Of a DNA stretch of 64,000 nt, positions 19,222 to 29,528 are shown one piece after another. The stretch lies in assembly GCA_031260045.1 (NCBI GenBank), contig JAIRKO010000051.1, forward strand, positions 52,330 through 116,329. Direction: 5' to 3'. The number at the start of each line of letters is the position of its first letter. Position 1 is the stretch's first letter. Under the pieces are notes generated by a model. That model saw only the letters and a program-made list of their open reading frames with translations, searched no databases and was not told the origin of the DNA. Source of the DNA: Dysgonamonadaceae bacterium. Lineage in GTDB: Bacteria > Bacteroidota > Bacteroidia > Bacteroidales > Azobacteroidaceae. The position numbers and the translations under genes are program-made.

Positions 19222-20006
19222 ATCAACTCTTTAACAAATGAATCCGACAAGGCTTTTTGAGAATAACCGTAACCGATTTTAAAAATCTTTTCGGAATTAA
19301 CCAAATCGAAAGTTTTGAAATAGGCAACCTCCGTCATTTCTATGAGGACGTCGCACAGGGTGCGGTCGAGCAAAGTGTTGGTTCGCGACATGTAATGATA
19401 GGAACGTTCGGCAATTTGCATAATCGTTTTGTTATATTTTTTGGAAATAAGCGGGCTTACGTTGACGCCGATTATTTTATCGCAAACGCCGCGAATGACA
19501 GATACCGGAAAGTTCTTGAAAATACCGCCGTCCACATAATTGACGCCGTCGATAACCACCGGATTAAACAGGATGGGAATGCTACACGAGGCAACGATGG
19601 CGTTGATAAGCGGTCCGGAATCGAAAACTGTGCTTTTCCCCTCGTCCAGGTTGGTTGCGACGACCTTGAGCTGGATTGAGAGGTCTTCAAAGTTTTTGGC
19701 GTGCAAATGTTTTTTTAGGAAGCGCCTGAAGCCGGTCATCCCGAAAATAGCGGCTACCGGCATCTGAATGTCGGCAAATTCCCTGAAATCCTTTCCGGCA
19801 AACAGTTTGACTATTTCCTCCGGAGCATATCCGTCGGCATACAGCGCGCCTGCCAGTGCGCCCGCGCTTGTGCCGGAAATGATGTCGGGTTTCAAACCGA
19901 AGTCTTCAATGGCTTTCAGCGCGCCGGGGTGGGCAAAACCTCGCGCGCCGCCGCCGCTTAGCGCCAAGCCTAATTTGTATTTTTTATTTTCCGGTAGTTC
20001 GTTCAT
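19200..20006 (-). CDS. Patatin-like phospholipase (RssA-like)
   Basis: LGLALSGGGARGFAHPGAL, GTSAGAL (GxSxG), VDGGIFKNFPV (DGG). Confidence 0.93.
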   Translation of the reverse strand: MNELPENKKYKLGLALSGGGARGFAHPGALKAIEDFGLKPDIISGTSAGALAGALYADGYAPEEIVKLFAGKDFREFADIQMPVAAIFGMTGFRRFLKKHLHAKNFEDLSIQLKVVATNLDEGKSTVFDSGPLINAIVASCSIPILFNPVVIDGVNYVDGGIFKNFPVSVIRGVCDKIIGVNVSPLISKKYNKTIMQIAERSYHYMSRTNTLLDRTLCDVLIEMTEVAYFKTFDLVNSEKIFKIGYGYSQKALSDSFVKELISKQVNE

Positions 20007-20103
20007 ATAATCTGATTATTTTTGTAAGTACAAGTGCACTTGTATGCTATAAATTAATATATTAAGTATGTGTGAAAAATAAATTATATTTTTTTATTTT
20101 TAT

Positions 20104-20140
20104 GCTGGATTGCTTCACCGCTTCGTGGTTCGCAATGACG
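20104..20140. repeat. Dispersed intergenic repeat (GGATTGCTTCA...CGCAATGACG family)
   Basis: GCTGGATTGCTTCACCGCTTCGTGGTTCGCAATGACG; related copies elsewhere in window. Confidence 0.75.
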
Positions 20141-20181
20141 TTGCGACAAATTAATGCACCCAATCCGCGATGCGTTTAAAA

Positions 20182-20221
20182 TAAAAAGACTGCCGTTCCC
20201 ACTTGCGTAGGAACGGCAGTC
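20182..20221 (-). terminator. Rho-independent terminator of glnN
   Basis: GACTGCCGTTCC...GGAACGGCAGTC, T-rich on the minus-strand 3' side. Confidence 0.8.
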
Positions 20222-20235
20222 CGAGAAAAATTTTA

Positions 20236-22431
20236 TTACCTGATAAACAGCAATTCTCGATACTTCGGCAATGGCCATAATTCGTCGTCAACAATCAGTT
20301 CCAATTTATCGACATTGTAGCGGATTTCATCAAAATAAGGCAAAACCTTGTCGTGATAAGCAATGGCTTTTCCCCTTTCGCTTTCAATCTTATTCGCTAC
20401 TTTCCTTGCCTTAATCATCGCTTCTACTTTCGACTTGATGGTTGATATCCGTTGCGAAATTTCTTCAATGATTCCCAAATCATGCGCCGACAATTTGCTT
20501 GCTTTCGATTTGTCGAAAACCTTGTTGATTTTATAAACGTTGTCCAGCAGGGCAGATTGATATTTGGTTGCGGTCGGAATGATATGATTCATAACCAAAT
20601 CGCCCAAAACACGCGCTTCAATCTGTATTTTCTTCGTATAAGTTTCCCATTTCACCTCGTTACGCGCGTGCAATTCCCTTTTGCTGAAAACGCCGACGCT
20701 TTCAAACATCTTTACTACGGTGGAAGTTGTGTTGGCGTCAATGATAACGGGAACGCTCGTTTCTCCGTCCAAACCGCGTTTGGCGGCTTCTTTTTTCCAT
20801 TCTTCGCTATAGCCGTTGCCGTCGAAGCGAATGGGTTTCGAGACTTTGATGTATTCTTTCAACACATCGAAAATCGCTTTTTCTTTAGCCGATCCCGATT
20901 TGATTTTTTTATCTACGGTTTTCTTAAATTCAATTAGTTGAGCGGCAACAATTGCATTCAACGTAATCATACCGGAAGCGCAGTTGGCAGAAGAACCTAC
21001 CGCACGGAATTCAAAGCGGTTGCCGGTAAAAGCAAACGGCGATGTACGGTTGCGGTCGGTATTATCCAAAAGCACTTCGGGAATTTTGGTAACGCCAAGT
21101 TTCATTTTTTGTTTGGAATCAATCACAATCGCTTCTTCGCTGCGACTTTTTTCCAATTTATCCAGTACGGCAGAAACTTGCGTCCCCAAGAATGCGGAAA
21201 TAATGGCAGGCGGAGCTTCATTCGCGCCCAAGCGGTGAGCGTTTTGAGCCGTCATAATGGATGCTTTCAGCAAAGCGTTGTATTGGTAAACAGCCATGAG
21301 GATATTCACCACAAAAGTAATGAATTGCAGGTTTTCTTCCGGCGTTTTGCCCGGCGTCAGAAGACCTACGCCCGTATCTGTTCCCAGCGACCAGTTGTTG
21401 TGTTTTCCTGAACCGTTAACACCGGCAAACGGTTTTTCGTGCAACAGCAAACGGAAACCATGACGACGCGCAACTTTCTTCATAATCGACATAATCAGCA
21501 AGTTCTGGTCGACCGACAAATTGGTTTCCCCGAAAATCGGTGCTAATTCAAACTGGTTGGGCGCCACTTCGTTGTGGCGGGTTTTTACAGGAATACCATA
21601 TTTATATCCTTCAAATTCTATATCTTTCATATAAGCCTGCACGCGCGTGGGAATTGAACCGAAATAATGGTCTTCCAACTGTTGGTTTTTCGCCGATTCG
21701 TGTCCCAACAAAGTGCGTCCGGTGAGCATCAAATCAGGACGGGTAGCATACAAACCGTCGTCGACAAGGAAATATTCCTGTTCCCATCCCAAATATGAAT
21801 AGACTTTCTTCACGGCGGGGTCAAAATAACGGCAAACATCCGTCGCCGCTTTATCCACTGCATTCAAAGACTTTAGCAAAGGCGTTTTATAGTCCAACGC
21901 TTCGCCGGTGTAAGAAATGAAAACGGTGGGGATGCAAAGCGTATCGTCAACAATAAAAGCGGGGGATGATGGATCCCAAGCCGTGTAGCCGCGCGCTTCA
22001 AAGGTGTTGCGAATGCCGCCGCTTGGGAACGACGATGCGTCGGGTTCCTGCTGTGCAAGGAGTTTTCCCGAAAATTCCTCAATGATGGCGCTTCCCGGAC
22101 AGCCGGAATATTCGATAAACGAATCGTGCTTTTCGGCAGTGCTTTCGGTAAGCGGCTGAAACCAGTGGGTATAATGCGTTGCGCCTCTTTCCATCGCCCA
22201 CATTTTCATGCCTGCCGCTACGTGGTTAGCCAACTCGCGGTCTAAAGTTTCTCCTTTTTCAATCACATTGATAAGTTTATCCAAAGTTTCCTTAGATAAA
22301 TACTTAGCCATTTGATCCTTGTTAAAAACATATTTTCCGTAATAATCGGAAGTCAACTGTTCGGGCGCCGATACGGCAACCGCTTTCTTTTTATAAGCTT
22401 CTTCTACAGCTTTAAATCTTAATTTCGACAT
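20236..22431 (-). CDS. glnN: Glutamine synthetase type III
   Basis: MKMWAMERGATHYTHWFQPLTESTAEKHDSF, KTRHNEVAPNQFELAPIF, GVNGSGKHNNWSLGTD. Confidence 0.96.
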   Translation of the reverse strand: MSKLRFKAVEEAYKKKAVAVSAPEQLTSDYYGKYVFNKDQMAKYLSKETLDKLINVIEKGETLDRELANHVAAGMKMWAMERGATHYTHWFQPLTESTAEKHDSFIEYSGCPGSAIIEEFSGKLLAQQEPDASSFPSGGIRNTFEARGYTAWDPSSPAFIVDDTLCIPTVFISYTGEALDYKTPLLKSLNAVDKAATDVCRYFDPAVKKVYSYLGWEQEYFLVDDGLYATRPDLMLTGRTLLGHESAKNQQLEDHYFGSIPTRVQAYMKDIEFEGYKYGIPVKTRHNEVAPNQFELAPIFGETNLSVDQNLLIMSIMKKVARRHGFRLLLHEKPFAGVNGSGKHNNWSLGTDTGVGLLTPGKTPEENLQFITFVVNILMAVYQYNALLKASIMTAQNAHRLGANEAPPAIISAFLGTQVSAVLDKLEKSRSEEAIVIDSKQKMKLGVTKIPEVLLDNTDRNRTSPFAFTGNRFEFRAVGSSANCASGMITLNAIVAAQLIEFKKTVDKKIKSGSAKEKAIFDVLKEYIKVSKPIRFDGNGYSEEWKKEAAKRGLDGETSVPVIIDANTTSTVVKMFESVGVFSKRELHARNEVKWETYTKKIQIEARVLGDLVMNHIIPTATKYQSALLDNVYKINKVFDKSKASKLSAHDLGIIEEISQRISTIKSKVEAMIKARKVANKIESERGKAIAYHDKVLPYFDEIRYNVDKLELIVDDELWPLPKYRELLFIR

Positions 22432-22532
22432 TTTTACACTTTTTTCTTACGTTATTTTTTAATGATTTTTATTTTTTACAACCCGTTACGACAAAGCGAA
22501 ACCTTGTCGCAACAGGAAATAAATAACTTGAT

Positions 22533-23237
22533 TTACAGAGTAAATCCAAACACAAAGAACGGATCTTGCTTCTGAGGATTGAGGATTAGCTGCCCGAAAA
22601 CCGGCAAGGAAAAACTGTCCGTAATTTTAATTTCTCTATTTACTCTCAGGCTGATATTACACACCGCCGCCCGCGTTGCTGAGTAAAGCCCTTGCCCCGG
22701 CGTGAAGCCGACACTTGCATTCATATCGAAATTGTTAATGGAAAACGGTACGGTAGCTTCAATGTAAGTGGAATAGCAATTTTTGCCGTCTTCTTTCTTA
22801 TTATCGTTTCCGGCAAATATAACGCCTAAGCTAAGGCTCAACGGAAAAGATACCGTCTCCAGATTATAACCCACGCTTGCTTCCCAAAGGTGTGGCGTAA
22901 GGTCGTCATAGTGGAAATACTTCATAGGATTACCATCTTCTCCTGTCCACCAATAATCGGTGATTGCCACCGCCAAGTTGTCATTGCTGTATCCCAGAAT
23001 TAAATCAACTTCTTTATGGTCGTTGAACATAGCCGTACTCCCCCATGCCGACAATGAAAAATTGCCTAAGCTAAAGCTCATTGTGGGTTGAAAAGAGGCT
23101 CCCGCTTGATAAGTGCCGCGCCATACATACGTACTAACTACGTCTGTTCCTATCGAAAAATTCAAATCGCTCTTTTGCGCTTTAATGTTGTTGCATATAC
23201 ATGCCAAAATTCCTAATAATAAAATTAACTTCTTCAT
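22533..23237 (-). CDS. Putative outer-membrane porin-like protein
   Basis: Signal peptide, DVVSTYVWRGTYQAGASFQPTMSFSLGNFSLSAWGSTA, C-terminal aromatic beta-strand (FFVFGFTL). Confidence 0.6.
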   Translation of the reverse strand: MKKLILLLGILACICNNIKAQKSDLNFSIGTDVVSTYVWRGTYQAGASFQPTMSFSLGNFSLSAWGSTAMFNDHKEVDLILGYSNDNLAVAITDYWWTGEDGNPMKYFHYDDLTPHLWEASVGYNLETVSFPLSLSLGVIFAGNDNKKEDGKNCYSTYIEATVPFSINNFDMNASVGFTPGQGLYSATRAAVCNISLRVNREIKITDSFSLPVFGQLILNPQKQDPFFVFGFTL

Positions 23238-23502
23238 TTTAATACTGTTTTAATAAATTAATAAATAGATAGTTCAAAAAATAAATAACCCTTACAATCT
23301 TTTCACCTTGTCAATTAACAATACACTAATTAAATACGATGTTGGGTATTTTCACGCCGCAAAGTAAATCATTTTATTTTGATTGCACAAATTTTCACAT
23401 TATTTTGTTTGATTTCTTATTTGTATCGCATCATTTTATTTCTTAAATGGGTGTTGTGAGTTAACAAGAAAATGGGGTGCAATCGGTTTCGCTATCACTT
23501 AT

Positions 23503-23644
23503 GACTTGTTGCGAAAACCCATTTAACCCCCTATTTTCATAGTTCCTTATTCCACAAATCAAGCTATATCTTAATTACCCAAATCTTTTTCGCCTGTTAC
23601 GATATCGCTCTCGTGCGGTGCCAAACCTTTTTGTTCTGCCGATG
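23503..23644. repeat. Copy B of the intergenic repeat also at 11263-11386
   Basis: See copy A. Confidence 0.8.
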
Positions 23645-23740
23645 ATGTTGTTCTACTTTCATTCGCAGGCTTGAAATATGCCTGTTGTACGCCTTTTGCT
23701 TGCGGGTCATCCATCCAAAATCTTCCTTAAATAACGGCGA

Positions 23741-24847
23741 CTACATATATTTCTCCCCAAAAACCATATTCACATCCGCAACAAACTGTTTAATCCGCTG
23801 TTCGTCCGATTTTTTGCAAATCAAAAGAATACCGTCCGATTCGGCGATGATATAATCGTTAAGTCCCTGTATTACGGCTAATTTTTCCGCCGGCAAGGTA
23901 ACAAGGTTATCGGCGCTTTCGATAAAAAGCGCATCCCCTTTCAAGATGGCGTTCGCTTCCTCGTCTTTGCCCGCCAAATCATAAAGCGACCCCCACGTCC
24001 CCAAATCCGACCATCCGAAATCAGCCATTAACATATACACGTTATCGTCTTTTTCCATGATGCCGTAGTCGATTGAAATGTTCTGGCACATAGGGTATTG
24101 TTCTTCGATAAACGCAACTTCGGCAGGCGTATTGAATTTATCCAGCCCCCGATCGAAACGTGTGGTTATATCGGGCAAATGCCTGTGGAACGAATTTAAT
24201 ATCGTTTGAACATTCCAGATAAATATCCCTGAGTTCCAGAAAAATTCGCCGCTTTCGTAAAAAACCTTTGCCAGTTCGTAGTTGGGTTTTTCGGTAAAAG
24301 CCTTTACTTTTTGGATGTTATCGCTTCCGCCCTCTTCGGTTTGGATGTAGCCGTAGCCGGTTTCTGGACGATTGGGTTTTACGCCCAAAGTCAGCAAAGA
24401 CGGGAATTTATTTACGAAATTCAAGCCTGTTTGTATGTTTTTAAGAAAATTTTGTTCCTGTAAAATAAGGTGATCGGCAGGAGTAATCACGATATTGGCA
24501 TTGGGATTGATGGAGCGTATCCGGTAGGCGGCGTAGGCGATACACGGCGCGGTGTTCCGGCGGGTCGGTTCCAAAAGCATTTGACTGTCGGCGATTTCCG
24601 GCAGTTGCTGTTTCACCAAATCGGCATACATCCGGTTGGTTGCGATATAAATATTTTCCGCAGGGACGATTTGGGCGAAGCGGTCGAAAGTTTGCCGTAT
24701 CAAAGAGCGTCCGGTTCCGAAGAAATCTAAAAACTGTTTCGGTCTGTTTTCACGGCTAAAAGGCCAGAAGCGGCTGCCGATTCCGCCGCCCATGATTACA
24801 CAATAATTGTTTTTCATAAGTATACAAAATTTGTTTTTGCACTGCAA
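23741..24847 (-). CDS. manC: Mannose-1-phosphate guanylyltransferase
   Basis: VIMGGGIGSRFWPFSRENRPKQFLDFFG, PADHLI, FTEKP motifs. Confidence 0.92.
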   Translation of the reverse strand: MQCKNKFCILMKNNYCVIMGGGIGSRFWPFSRENRPKQFLDFFGTGRSLIRQTFDRFAQIVPAENIYIATNRMYADLVKQQLPEIADSQMLLEPTRRNTAPCIAYAAYRIRSINPNANIVITPADHLILQEQNFLKNIQTGLNFVNKFPSLLTLGVKPNRPETGYGYIQTEEGGSDNIQKVKAFTEKPNYELAKVFYESGEFFWNSGIFIWNVQTILNSFHRHLPDITTRFDRGLDKFNTPAEVAFIEEQYPMCQNISIDYGIMEKDDNVYMLMADFGWSDLGTWGSLYDLAGKDEEANAILKGDALFIESADNLVTLPAEKLAVIQGLNDYIIAESDGILLICKKSDEQRIKQFVADVNMVFGEKYM

Positions 24848-24981
24848 AAATACGACTTAAATTTTAAAATAAGAACTAAGAGTTAAGAACTAAAAACTAA
24901 AAATAATGATAACTCTTATGTTCTTTACTTCGCGCCTCCACGTCTTAGCGTACAAACAATCTGCACATCCAATCCCGAAAA

Positions 24982-25210
24982 ATTACATCTAATCTTGGAA
25001 AATTACATCTAATTCCGGAATATTACATGTAATCTCGGAAAATTACATGTAATTCTGGGATATTACATCTAATCATAAAATATTTACATGTAATTCTGAA
25101 ATATTACATGTAATCTTGGAATATTACATCTAATTTCGGAATATTACATGTAATCTTGAAATATTTAGATGTAATTTCGGAATATTACATGTAATTTTTT
25201 AAAATTATAT
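24982..25210. repeat. 20-bp tandem repeat array, ~12 units with a palindromic ATTACATGTAAT core
   Basis: ATTACAT starts at 24982, 25002, 25022, 25042, 25062, then ~25083, 25103, 25123, 25143 and further degenerate units. Confidence 0.9.
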
Positions 25211-25257
25211 GTCCCGCAAGAGAACTAAGAATAATGATAACTCTTGGTTCTTAACTG

Positions 25258-26286
25258 TTAACTATTAGTTCTTTCCAAAGAGTTCCAACCTTGTGCAACC
25301 AAAGCTATTTCCGTGCCGTCGCGGGCTATCAGGTTGGTTCCCTCTGCGGCGTCGCAAATGTTCCCGATGAGTTTAACGGCGTCGATACGCTCCATTTTCT
25401 CGTGCAGACTCAGGGGAACGGTGAACAGCAATTCGTAATCTTCCCCGCCGTTCAAAGCGGCAGTCGTCAGGTTCATGTTGAATTGTTCCGCCATCAGGGC
25501 GGTTTGGTAATCAATCGGGATGCGTTCTTCGTATATCCGGCAACCGACGCCGCTTTCCGTGCAGATGTGCAGCAGTTCCGACGAAAGCCCGTCTGAAACG
25601 TCAATCATCGAAGTGGGCAAAATACCGTTTTCCTCCAAAATGTGGACGACGTCTTTCCGCGCTTCGGGTTTTAACTGCCGTTCCAGCAGATATTCTTTTC
25701 CCGCAAAATCGGGCGTGAAATCTTTTTCACCGGCAAAAACGGCTTTTTCCCGTTCCAACAATTGCAAACCCATGTAGGCGGCGCCTAAATCACCGGAAAC
25801 GTAAATCAAATCGGTGTTTTTGGCTTTATTTCGGTAAACAATCCGGTCGCCGGAAGCTTCGCCGATGCAAGTAATACCGATGCAAAGCCCGGTGAGCGAC
25901 GCGGAAGTATCCCCGCCCACCAAATCCACCCCGTAAATCTCGCAAGCCAATTGCAAACCGGCGTAAAAATCCTCCAAATCCTCTACCGAAAACCGTTTGG
26001 AGATGCCCAACGCAACGGTAATCTGCCGGGGTTGACCGTTCATGGCGTATATATCCGAAAAATTTACAACCGCCGATTTATAACCGAGATGTTTGAGCGG
26101 CACATACGTCAAATCGAAATGAATGCCTTCCAGCAAAATGTCGGTCGTTACCAGCGCCTCTTTGTCTTTGTACGACAAAACGGCGGCGTCATCGCCGATA
26201 CCTTTGAGCGTACTGCTGTTTTTGATTGTTGTTTTTTCGGTCAAATGCTTGATTAGACCGAATTCGCCTAATGATGAGATTTCCAT
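25258..26286 (-). CDS. thiL: Thiamine-monophosphate kinase
   Basis: LGEFGLIKHL, GIGDDAAVLSY, TTDILLEGIHFD, VGGDTSAS, IDVSDGLSSEL. Confidence 0.94.
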   Translation of the reverse strand: MEISSLGEFGLIKHLTEKTTIKNSSTLKGIGDDAAVLSYKDKEALVTTDILLEGIHFDLTYVPLKHLGYKSAVVNFSDIYAMNGQPRQITVALGISKRFSVEDLEDFYAGLQLACEIYGVDLVGGDTSASLTGLCIGITCIGEASGDRIVYRNKAKNTDLIYVSGDLGAAYMGLQLLEREKAVFAGEKDFTPDFAGKEYLLERQLKPEARKDVVHILEENGILPTSMIDVSDGLSSELLHICTESGVGCRIYEERIPIDYQTALMAEQFNMNLTTAALNGGEDYELLFTVPLSLHEKMERIDAVKLIGNICDAAEGTNLIARDGTEIALVAQGWNSLERTNS

Positions 26287-26357
26287 TATTAATTAAGAAT
26301 TAAGTTATAATTTATATCTTTGACATGTTTGTAATCAGAAATTTTTTGAAATTTATA

Positions 26358-28352
26358 TTATTTATTTCTGTTTCTTTGTATCCGCACCGCATTCAGGATA
26401 GCCAGCAACGCCACGCCTACGTCGGCAAAAACGGCTTCCCACATCGTTGCCAATCCGCCTACGCCGAGCAGTAGCACGGCGGCTTTTACCGAAAATGCAA
26501 GCGTGATGTTTTGCCAGACAGTGCGCTTTGTCTGTTTTCCGATGGCGATTGCCAAGGGGATTTTGCTCGGCATATCGTCCTGTATCACCACGTCGGCGGT
26601 TTCGATGGTGGCATCGCTGCCCAGTCCGCCCATCGCTATGCCGACGTCGCTCAAAGCCACTACCGGCGCATCGTTTACGCCATCGCCCACGAAAGCGACG
26701 GTTTCGTTCCGCGCTTTTATTTCTTTTACCTTGTTCACTTTATCTTCGGGCAACAGGTCGCCGAAAGCGTGTGCAATTCCCAATTTTTCGGCAACGAATT
26801 TCACGACCGCCGATTTGTCGCCGCTCAACATGGTGGGTTTTACTCCTAATGCTTTCAGGCGGTTGATGGTTACTTTTGCGTCGGGCTTGGTGCTGTCGGC
26901 AATGGTCAGGTAGCCCGCAAACCGGCGGTCATACGCAACGGCGACAACCGTATAAACAATGTTGTTCGTATCCACATCGTAAACGATACCGAATTTGTCC
27001 ATCATCCTGAAATTGCCGACCAACAGTTCTTTGCCGTTCACAGTTGCCCGAAGTCCGTATCCGGCGAGTTCTTCGACGTTTTCCAAGCGGATATCGCGAT
27101 TTATTTCCCCGACAAAGTGATGAATTGCCGTTGCCACAGGGTGCGTGCTGTTGCTTTCGAGCGCATTAACCATTTGCAGGATTTTGTTTTCGTCAACATC
27201 CGGGCTGAAAACCGTTTCCTGTACCTTGAAAACGCCTTCGGTCATCGTGCCGGTCTTGTCCATCACCACATTTTGAACATTAGCCAGCATATCCAAAAAA
27301 TTGCTGCCCTTCACCAAAATACCGTTGCGACTCGCCGCCCCGATTCCGCCGAAATATCCGAGCGGAATAGAGATTACTAATGCGCAGGGGCAGGAAATAA
27401 CTAAAAATATCAGGGCGCGATAAAGCCATTCGGCAAATCGGTAGCCATCGACAAAAAAGTACGGCACGACGGTAATTGCAGCCGCAAGAGCAACGACAAT
27501 CGGCGTATAAATTCGTGCAAATTTACGGATAAACAGCTCGGTGGGGGCTTTTTGCGAAGCGGCGTTTTGCACGAGTTCCAAAATACGGCTCAACTTGCTG
27601 TCCTGATAGGCGGCGGTAACTTTCACCTGCACAACGGTATTCAGGTTTATCATGCCCGCCAGCACGGTTTCGCCTCTGCGTTTGGTGTCGGGCTTGCTTT
27701 CGCCGGTGAGGGCGGCGGTATTGAACGAGGCGGTTTCGGACAATAATTCGCCGTCAAGTCCGAGTTTTTCGCCCGGTTTGAGGCGGATGATATCGCCGAT
27801 TTTCACGTTTTCGGCTTTTACCGTTTGCGGTTGCCCGCCGTTCATGACGGTAACTTCGTCGGGACGCTGGTCAAGCAATGCGCTGATATTGCTTTTCGCC
27901 CGCTTGACGGCAAGCGTCTGGAATACTTCGCCCACCGCATAAAACAGCATGACCGCAACGCCTTCGGGGTATTCGCCGATGGCAAACGCCCCGATGGTGG
28001 CAATCGTCATCAGCAGAAATTCGGAAAAGACCTCGCCTTTGGCAATGCTCTCAAAAGCTTCTTTCACCACCGGCAAGCCGACCGGCGCGTATGCGGCAAC
28101 GTACCAGAGGATTCGTATCCAGCCCGCAAACCAGCTTGACGTGATAAAATTATCCAGCACAATGCCGGTAATTAACAGCAAAAAGGAAATAATCGCCGGC
28201 AAAAACAGGGTAAAAACGCTTCCATTCTCGCCCGAATGGTCGTGGTTATGCCTCGAATGGTCGTGGCTGTGGTTTGCCTTCTGATAAATTTTTTCTTCCT
28301 GTGTGCAGCAGAGTTGCCTACCCTGTGCATCGTAAATGTGTTTATGTTTCAT
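26358..28352 (-). CDS. Heavy-metal translocating P-type ATPase (Zn/Cd-type)
   Basis: His-rich N-terminus; ISCPCALVISIPLGYFGG (CPC), DKTGTMTEG, GDGVNDAP. Confidence 0.95.
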   Translation of the reverse strand: MKHKHIYDAQGRQLCCTQEEKIYQKANHSHDHSRHNHDHSGENGSVFTLFLPAIISFLLLITGIVLDNFITSSWFAGWIRILWYVAAYAPVGLPVVKEAFESIAKGEVFSEFLLMTIATIGAFAIGEYPEGVAVMLFYAVGEVFQTLAVKRAKSNISALLDQRPDEVTVMNGGQPQTVKAENVKIGDIIRLKPGEKLGLDGELLSETASFNTAALTGESKPDTKRRGETVLAGMINLNTVVQVKVTAAYQDSKLSRILELVQNAASQKAPTELFIRKFARIYTPIVVALAAAITVVPYFFVDGYRFAEWLYRALIFLVISCPCALVISIPLGYFGGIGAASRNGILVKGSNFLDMLANVQNVVMDKTGTMTEGVFKVQETVFSPDVDENKILQMVNALESNSTHPVATAIHHFVGEINRDIRLENVEELAGYGLRATVNGKELLVGNFRMMDKFGIVYDVDTNNIVYTVVAVAYDRRFAGYLTIADSTKPDAKVTINRLKALGVKPTMLSGDKSAVVKFVAEKLGIAHAFGDLLPEDKVNKVKEIKARNETVAFVGDGVNDAPVVALSDVGIAMGGLGSDATIETADVVIQDDMPSKIPLAIAIGKQTKRTVWQNITLAFSVKAAVLLLGVGGLATMWEAVFADVGVALLAILNAVRIQRNRNK

Positions 28353-28403
28353 ATAATTTCATGTTTAAAATACGGTGCAAAGGTAATATGCACAGCCGCG
28401 CAA

Positions 28404-28826
28404 CTAAGTTGCAAACTTCAAACACTCGCTGCAAATCCCTTTAATAACGAGATTTACGCTTTCAAAAAATAAACCTTCAGGCGCTTTAATTCCCGGAATG
28501 GCGATGTTTTCCAGACAAAAAGTTTTTCCGCATTTGCGACAGTGGAAATGTACGTGTAAATTGTCCAGCTCGCAATCGCAGCCGTCATTGCAAACAGCGT
28601 ATTTAATCGACCCTGAACCGTCGTCAATGCTGTGAATGAGCTTGTGTTCAAGAAATAAATGAATGGTACGCGAAACCGTCGACTTGTCGACCGTTTCCAG
28701 CGTGTATTCCAAATCGGTCATACTGAAAGCCCTGTCGAATCCGAACATTGTTCTTAAAATCAGGATGCGGATGGAAGTGGGTTTTATGCCGCGTTTTTCC
28801 AATATTTTTATGCACAGATCATTCAT
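28404..28826 (-). CDS. Fur-family metalloregulator (possibly Zur-like)
   Basis: LEKRGIKPTSIRILIL..., VDKSTVSRTIHLFLEHKLIH, HVHFHCRKCGKTFCLE. Confidence 0.9.
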   Translation of the reverse strand: MNDLCIKILEKRGIKPTSIRILILRTMFGFDRAFSMTDLEYTLETVDKSTVSRTIHLFLEHKLIHSIDDGSGSIKYAVCNDGCDCELDNLHVHFHCRKCGKTFCLENIAIPGIKAPEGLFFESVNLVIKGICSECLKFAT

Positions 28827-28835
28827 TTTACCATA

Positions 28836-29024
28836 TTAGCGTTTATATTTTTTTGCAAAAGTAAACAAAAAAGGGACGACCGGATCATCCCGCCAAAACG
28901 CTTCGCCGATGTTAAAGACAAATCCGCCTGTTTGTTTTCCGAATCCGTAGTCGATGCGGAGGTTTACATTGTGCTTGAACTCCCACCGCAAGCCGATACC
29001 GTAGGTAACGAGCATGTTTTTCAT
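28836..29024 (-). pseudogene. C-terminal remnant of a BamA/TamA-like outer-membrane protein
   Basis: LVTYGIGLRWEFKHNVNLRIDYGFGKQTGGFVFNIGEAFW resembles the last barrel strands; other part at 29529-30188. Confidence 0.6.
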
Positions 29025-29193
29025 CTTGAACCCCCTCTTATCCCTGACGAACGCATGTCCTCCCTTACTTGGTTCGCAAAATCACCTCCCCCTTGAAATG
29101 CTGCACTCCGCTGTGCTTTCAAATGTTCTCTGAAATTTCCTCCCTTACTTAAATCTCTCGGATTAATTGCCATGCTCTTTGTCTGTTATCTGT

Positions 29194-29460
29194 TTACATT
29201 CTTAGCGCTACCTGATAAACAACCCAACCTGTCCACGTTAATATGCCTGCTATGATGAGAAACCAATATATCTTATATATTATCTCCCCAAAAACAAACG
29301 GTAATATCACTAAAACTATTGTTATTACCACTCCATTCCTGTACCCATCCTCCGCCTCAAAAAACGGAGACCAGTTACTGCTAACTAAAATCATAGTGAA
29401 AAACACTCCTCCAATTAACATTATCACAGCACACAATAATTTGCTTATAAAATAGTTCAT
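29194..29460 (-). CDS. Hypothetical small membrane protein (~88 aa, three predicted TM segments)
   Basis: Hydrophobic ORF between the two BamA-like fragments. Confidence 0.4.
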   Translation of the reverse strand: MNYFISKLLCAVIMLIGGVFFTMILVSSNWSPFFEAEDGYRNGVVITIVLVILPFVFGEIIYKIYWFLIIAGILTWTGWVVYQVALRM

Positions 29461-29528
29461 CTCTCTCTTCCCTCCTAAAAATTAAATTAACCTTAAATAC
29501 TCACTAACATAAATACTGTTTATAACAC

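Noticed and set aside
20452-21411. Plus-strand ORFs of 161 and 157 aa opposite glnN
   Set aside because: Antisense shadows, no start context or family resemblance
24982-25210. CRISPR array
   Set aside because: Units are contiguous 20-bp tandem repeats with no unique 30-40 bp spacers and no cas genes
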